Position numbers and translations under genes: made by a program. 32,716 bases of DNA from Nitrospira sp. (GTDB taxonomy: Bacteria > Nitrospirota > Nitrospiria > Nitrospirales > Nitrospiraceae): positions 1 through 32,716 of the forward strand of contig JAOUHD010000018.1 in the NCBI GenBank assembly GCA_029865345.1, in the 5' to 3' direction. The notes beneath the pieces are model-generated. The model saw only the letters and a list, made by a program, of their open reading frames with translations, ran no database searches and was not told the DNA's origin. Shown here piece by piece: positions 28,555-32,716 of this stretch; position 1 is the first letter of the stretch, and each line of letters opens with the position of its first letter.

Positions 28555-29873
28555 CATTTTCTGGCCCCGAAGAAGCATCGAGAGGTGAAGAGTTAGGCAA
28601 AGAGTTGCATAGCTTCATGATGGAGCTTTATCCAATATGTCGAAGTATTACCGGTGGAGGGGTCAGGGAAACTCTTCGGGCGATCCAGAAGCGTCTTGCG
28701 CTTGAGATGCATGAAGTTCCTAGCGGAACAAAAGTATTTGATTGGACGGTTCCGTTGGAATGGAACGTAGCCGATGCCTATGTCATGAACCGGGAGGGGA
28801 AGCGAGTCATCGATTTCAAAGCACACAATTTACATCTGATGAGCTACAGTTCGCCCGTCCGGAAGAAGATGCCATTGGCGGACCTCAGGCCCCATTTATT
28901 CACGCTGCCGGATCATCCTGAGTGGATTCCTTACCGAACGTCCTATTACAAGGAGAACTGGGGCTTTTGCCTTCGGCACGCGGATCTTGAACGACTGTCC
29001 GATGACGAATATGAGGTTGTCATCGACTCGAGTCTTCAAGCCGGTTCACTCACCTATGGCGAGGTCTATTTGCCAGGTGAAACGTTGGATGAGGTTCTCA
29101 TCTCATGTCATGTATGCCATCCGGCTATGTGCAACGATAATTTGTCGGGTATTACGGTGGCCGTGAAGCTGGCGGAAACGATGGCGATGCGTCCAAGAAG
29201 GTATTCATACCGTTTTCTCTTTATTCCAGGAACAATTGGGTCGATTACCTGGTTGGCTCAGAATGAACAGACGGTGTCTCGCATTAAGCACGGGCTCGTT
29301 TTGACCGGGGTAGGTGATGCGGGGAACATCACCTACAAGAAGAGTCGTCAGGGCAATGCGGAGATCGATCGGGCGATGGCACATGTGCTGAGGCATTCAG
29401 GAGAGGCCCATACCATCATCGACTTTTCTCCCTATGGGTATGATGAACGGCAGTATTGTTCTCCTGGGTTTGATCTGCCCGTCGGATGTTTTATGAGGGC
29501 CCTTCATGGCCAATATCCGGAATATCACTCCTCGGCAGATGATCTGGGCTTTGTGAAGCCGGACTCTCTTGTACGGTCGTATGCCAGATGTCTAGGAGTG
29601 TTCGATCTCTTGGAAGGAAATCGAACATATCTAAATCAAAATCCAAAATGTGAACCCCAGTTAGGTCGACGAGGGCTGTATCGTGCTGTTGCTGGTCATC
29701 AAGAAAAACAATGGACTGAATTTGCTCTCTTCTGGGTGTTGAATGCATCCGATGGACGCCATACCCTGCTTGATATCGCCGAGCGCGCCGACCTTTCGTT
29801 CGGCAAGATTGTATCCGCAGCCGAAGCGCTCCTAGAGGTTGGGCTATTGAAAGAATGTCAGAGGCCGGGATAA
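28551..29873 (+). CDS. DUF4910/DUF2172 aminopeptidase-like protein with C-terminal winged-helix-like segment
   Basis: ELHSFMMELYPICRSITGGGVRETL, SCHVCHPAMCNDNLSGI metal-site motif, EYHSSADDLGFV; start ATG 28551 overlaps the upstream stop (ATGA). Confidence 0.85.
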   Translation: MTFSGPEEASRGEELGKELHSFMMELYPICRSITGGGVRETLRAIQKRLALEMHEVPSGTKVFDWTVPLEWNVADAYVMNREGKRVIDFKAHNLHLMSYSSPVRKKMPLADLRPHLFTLPDHPEWIPYRTSYYKENWGFCLRHADLERLSDDEYEVVIDSSLQAGSLTYGEVYLPGETLDEVLISCHVCHPAMCNDNLSGITVAVKLAETMAMRPRRYSYRFLFIPGTIGSITWLAQNEQTVSRIKHGLVLTGVGDAGNITYKKSRQGNAEIDRAMAHVLRHSGEAHTIIDFSPYGYDERQYCSPGFDLPVGCFMRALHGQYPEYHSSADDLGFVKPDSLVRSYARCLGVFDLLEGNRTYLNQNPKCEPQLGRRGLYRAVAGHQEKQWTEFALFWVLNASDGRHTLLDIAERADLSFGKIVSAAEALLEVGLLKECQRPG

Positions 29874-29893
29874 CACTTAATGGAGAAGCGATC

Positions 29894-30826
29894 ATGAACA
29901 CTGTGTATTATGACCCTCCATTCTCGGACGAACGACGCCGCGAAGAGTTATTTCAAGGGCAGCTGCTCGTCTATTCTCCGAGGAAGAGTACGCTCGCGTT
30001 TATCGAGTTTGCCAGAAAATTGATCAAGGAGGCCTTTGCCCCTCATGATCCGGAGACCGCTCAACGACATCTTCCTGTTGAGCAGTATGCCGATCTCCTC
30101 GGGAAGCTGAAGCCAAATTTCATCCATCATTCCGAATCAAAATCGCTCATGCGTGACATTTTTGACGAGATGGGCTGTAATCTAGAGAAGACATATTTTG
30201 ATGTGCCGAAGATGCGAAGTTCTACCAGCGACAACTATCTCACAGCAGGCATTGCATATGCCTGGCATCCACATCGGGATACGTGGTATTCCGCGCCTGC
30301 TTGCCAGATTAATTGGTGGATTCCGATCTATGATATTCAGTCGAACAATGCCATGGCCTTCCACCCAAAATATTGGAACGCTCCGGTAAAGAATAGCTCT
30401 AAGGGGTATAATTACTACACGTGGAATCAACAAAATCGCGGAACACATGTCGCCAAGTTCCTGAAGGAAGATCCCAGGCCTTTACCGAAGTCGACCGAAT
30501 CGCTTGCGCTCGATCCCCAGATCCGTCTCATCGTGCCCGCAGGCGGCATCATCTTGTTTTCGGGAGCCCAGATGCACTCGAGTGTGCCTAATACGTCGGG
30601 GAAAACTCGGTTCAGCATAGACTTTCGTGTCGTGAATCTAGATGATGTGGCAGGTAGGAAAGGCGCTCCTCGGGTAGATGAAGAGTGCACTGGAACGACC
30701 ATGAGGGATTATCTTCGTGCCACCGACCTGGCGCACATCTCCGATGAGCTGGTTGCACTCTATGATGACGAAACAGTCGATGCCGGTGTGCTGACCTATC
30801 AACATAAAGCGGAACACGGCGCATGA
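29894..30826 (+). CDS. putative Fe(II)/2-oxoglutarate-dependent dioxygenase (phytanoyl-CoA-hydroxylase-like fold)
   Basis: HPHRDTWYSAP (HxD motif), later FSGAQMHSSVPNTSGKTRFSIDFRVV (distal His and Arg); ORF extends upstream to 29855 but ATG 29894 is more plausible. Confidence 0.65.
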   Translation: MNTVYYDPPFSDERRREELFQGQLLVYSPRKSTLAFIEFARKLIKEAFAPHDPETAQRHLPVEQYADLLGKLKPNFIHHSESKSLMRDIFDEMGCNLEKTYFDVPKMRSSTSDNYLTAGIAYAWHPHRDTWYSAPACQINWWIPIYDIQSNNAMAFHPKYWNAPVKNSSKGYNYYTWNQQNRGTHVAKFLKEDPRPLPKSTESLALDPQIRLIVPAGGIILFSGAQMHSSVPNTSGKTRFSIDFRVVNLDDVAGRKGAPRVDEECTGTTMRDYLRATDLAHISDELVALYDDETVDAGVLTYQHKAEHGA

Positions 30827-30856
30827 TGTCTGTGACGTGTGATTGCAGATGGGTAG

Positions 30857-31675
30857 ATGAGGGGTAGGCTCGCTCAGCAAAGAGAAGTGGTGGCGGTACT
30901 TCCAGCAGCTGGCAGATCTCTTCGGCTGGCTCCGCTTCCCTGCAGCAAGGAGGTTCTTCCTGTCGGCTTTGGTCCTATCCCTGGGATCCAGGGGACCCGT
31001 CCTAAGGTGGTGAGTCACTATCTGTTGGAATGTCTCAGAAAGGCAGGGGTTCGGAAGGGTTATGTCGTCATTCGGCAAGGGAAATGGGATATTCCGGCAT
31101 ACTGGGGAGATGGGAGAATGCTTGGGATGGACCTTGCCTATGTGGTAATTGAAGGGTCTAGTGGCCCCCCGGATACGATCGATCGGGCGTACCCCTTTAT
31201 CAAGGATAAGGTTGTGGCGTTTGGGTTTCCAGACATTATTTTCCGTCCACACGATATATTTTCCAAACTGCTGGCCCGACTCGATCGACCTGGGGTTGAT
31301 GTCGTATTAGCGCTGTTCCCGGCGCACGACCCCAAGGCAATGGATATGATCGACATTGATGAAGATCTCCGCGTCCGCGCGATTCATCTCAAACCAAAGA
31401 CGACACGACTGAGGTATGCCTGGTTATGTGCCGCATGGACGCCGGTGTTTACGGAATTTTTGCACCAGTTTCTGTCTGGAGTGAAGGGAGGGTCTGGTGC
31501 GGGACTCATCGGGAATCGCAAGATCGATCCTCAGGGAGATATTCCTGTTGGAGCCGTATTGAAGAAAGCGGTGCAGGCCAAACTCAAGGTTGAAGGTGTG
31601 ATGTTCCCATCGGGATCATATATCGATGTCGGGCTTCCTCAGCATCTGATCAGAGCCGTGAAATACCACTCATGA
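30857..31675 (+). CDS. divergent sugar nucleotidyltransferase (GT-A-like)
   Basis: VVAVLPAAGRSLRLAPLPCSKEVLPVGF (divergent nucleotidyltransferase signature), VVAFGFPDIIF, VDVVLALFPAHDP. Confidence 0.75.
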   Translation: MRGRLAQQREVVAVLPAAGRSLRLAPLPCSKEVLPVGFGPIPGIQGTRPKVVSHYLLECLRKAGVRKGYVVIRQGKWDIPAYWGDGRMLGMDLAYVVIEGSSGPPDTIDRAYPFIKDKVVAFGFPDIIFRPHDIFSKLLARLDRPGVDVVLALFPAHDPKAMDMIDIDEDLRVRAIHLKPKTTRLRYAWLCAAWTPVFTEFLHQFLSGVKGGSGAGLIGNRKIDPQGDIPVGAVLKKAVQAKLKVEGVMFPSGSYIDVGLPQHLIRAVKYHS

Positions 31676-31709
31676 CTCTGGCGAGGACGAAGCGCATGAA
31701 GGTGAAACG

Positions 31710-32716
31710 GTGAATTTTAAGAAGTCAAAGGTATTGCAGCCGCGCGCGCATGCCCTTATCCCAGGCGGTTGCCATACCTATGGCAGAGGTGACGACCAAT
31801 ACCCGGACCAAGCCCCTGGGTTCCTTGTTAAAGGGCGTGGATGCCACGTCTGGGACATCGATGGAAATGAGTTCATTGAATACAATATGGGGCTTCGTTC
31901 CGTGACCCTGGGCTATGCGGATGAACGGGTACTCAATGTCGCTTACAAACATATGCTGGAGGGCAATCATTTCACCAGGCCTTCGCCGATTGAAGTTGAG
32001 TGTGCGGAGGAAATGCTCAGCATCATTGAGGGCGCTGAAATGGTGAAATTCGGAAAAAATGGTTCCGACGTGACGAGCGCGGCAATACGACTTTCCCGTG
32101 CCTACACGGGGCGAGACCTCGTCGCGGTGTGTGCGGACCATCCATTCTTTTCCGTAGATGATTGGTTTATTGGATCCACGCCGATGTCTGCGGGCATCCC
32201 CAAGGTTGTTCAAGGGTTAACGCTCAAGTTTAATTATAATTCCATAGAAAGCATTCAGGCGTTGTTTCGGCAGTATCCGGGCCAAATTGCATGTCTCATC
32301 ATGGAACCTGAAAAAGAGATGGCACCGGTCAATGACTTTCTGCATACAGCTCAGGATCTCTGTAGAGACAACGGCACGGTTTTCATCCTTGACGAAATGA
32401 TTTGCGGGTTTCGGTGGCACCTTGGTGGCGGGCAACGCTATCATCGGATCGTTCCGGACTTATCGACGTTCGGCAAGGCTTTGGGGAACGGTTTTTCGGT
32501 TTCAGCGCTTGTTGGCAAACGAGAGCTTATGAAGCGAGGAGGGCTGGACCACGAGGCAGAACGAGTCTTCTTATTGTCGTTCACGCATGGGGCGGAGACT
32601 TTTGCGCTAGCAGCTGCGAAGGAAGTCATTCAGATCTATAAACGGGAACCCGTCATTGAAAGAATGTGGAGTGCGGGCAGGCGTCTGGAGAAAGGAATTC
32701 AAAAGTCCATCGATGA
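31710..32716 (+). CDS. class-III PLP aminotransferase, glutamate-1-semialdehyde aminomutase-like (truncated at window end)
   Basis: GTG start 31710; VNFKKSKVLQPRAHALIPGGCHTYGRGDDQYPDQAPGFLVKGRGCHVWDIDGNEFIEYNMGLRSVTLGY..., ILDEMICGFR, STFGKALGNG (PLP Lys). Missing from the ORF track because no stop lies inside the window. Confidence 0.88.
   Translation, partial: MNFKKSKVLQPRAHALIPGGCHTYGRGDDQYPDQAPGFLVKGRGCHVWDIDGNEFIEYNMGLRSVTLGYADERVLNVAYKHMLEGNHFTRPSPIEVECAEEMLSIIEGAEMVKFGKNGSDVTSAAIRLSRAYTGRDLVAVCADHPFFSVDDWFIGSTPMSAGIPKVVQGLTLKFNYNSIESIQALFRQYPGQIACLIMEPEKEMAPVNDFLHTAQDLCRDNGTVFILDEMICGFRWHLGGGQRYHRIVPDLSTFGKALGNGFSVSALVGKRELMKRGGLDHEAERVFLLSFTHGAETFALAAAKEVIQIYKREPVIERMWSAGRRLEKGIQKSID

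Overview
The window has two parts. Positions 1-20.2 kb are a dense, conserved housekeeping block: metG, holB and tmk on the minus strand, then DUF502, glmU, glmS, gatC, panD, gatA, DUF948-like, YtxH-like, gatB, eno, ftsB/divIC-like, era, mgtE, recO, DUF971, a lipoprotein and glgA on the plus strand. Gene content resembles Nitrospira-type genomes, but taxonomy is an inference. From about 20.2 kb the character changes to orphan regulators (LuxR-type, PilZ-like), a poorly coding region, one IS3-family insertion sequence, and a polysaccharide/modified-sugar operon: rfbF, SDR, C-methyltransferase, rfbC-like, DUF4910, Fe/2OG dioxygenase-like, divergent nucleotidyltransferase, and a class-III aminotransferase running off the end. 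Main observations: (1) the IS3 OrfB carries a 45-nt in-frame insertion containing a perfect, spacerless 44-bp palindrome (24095-24138); it turns the canonical DD(35)E spacing into DD(50)E, and removing it restores a normal IS3 motif. (2) The apparently non-coding region upstream of the IS holds a decayed NusG/RfaH/UpxY-type antiterminator (22753-23007, two in-frame stops), preceded by an ops-like sequence GGCGGTAGCCTG (22661-22672); both now sit across the IS from the sugar operon. (3) The sugar operon has an unusual enzyme combination that may make a C-methylated sugar with an uncommon substituent.
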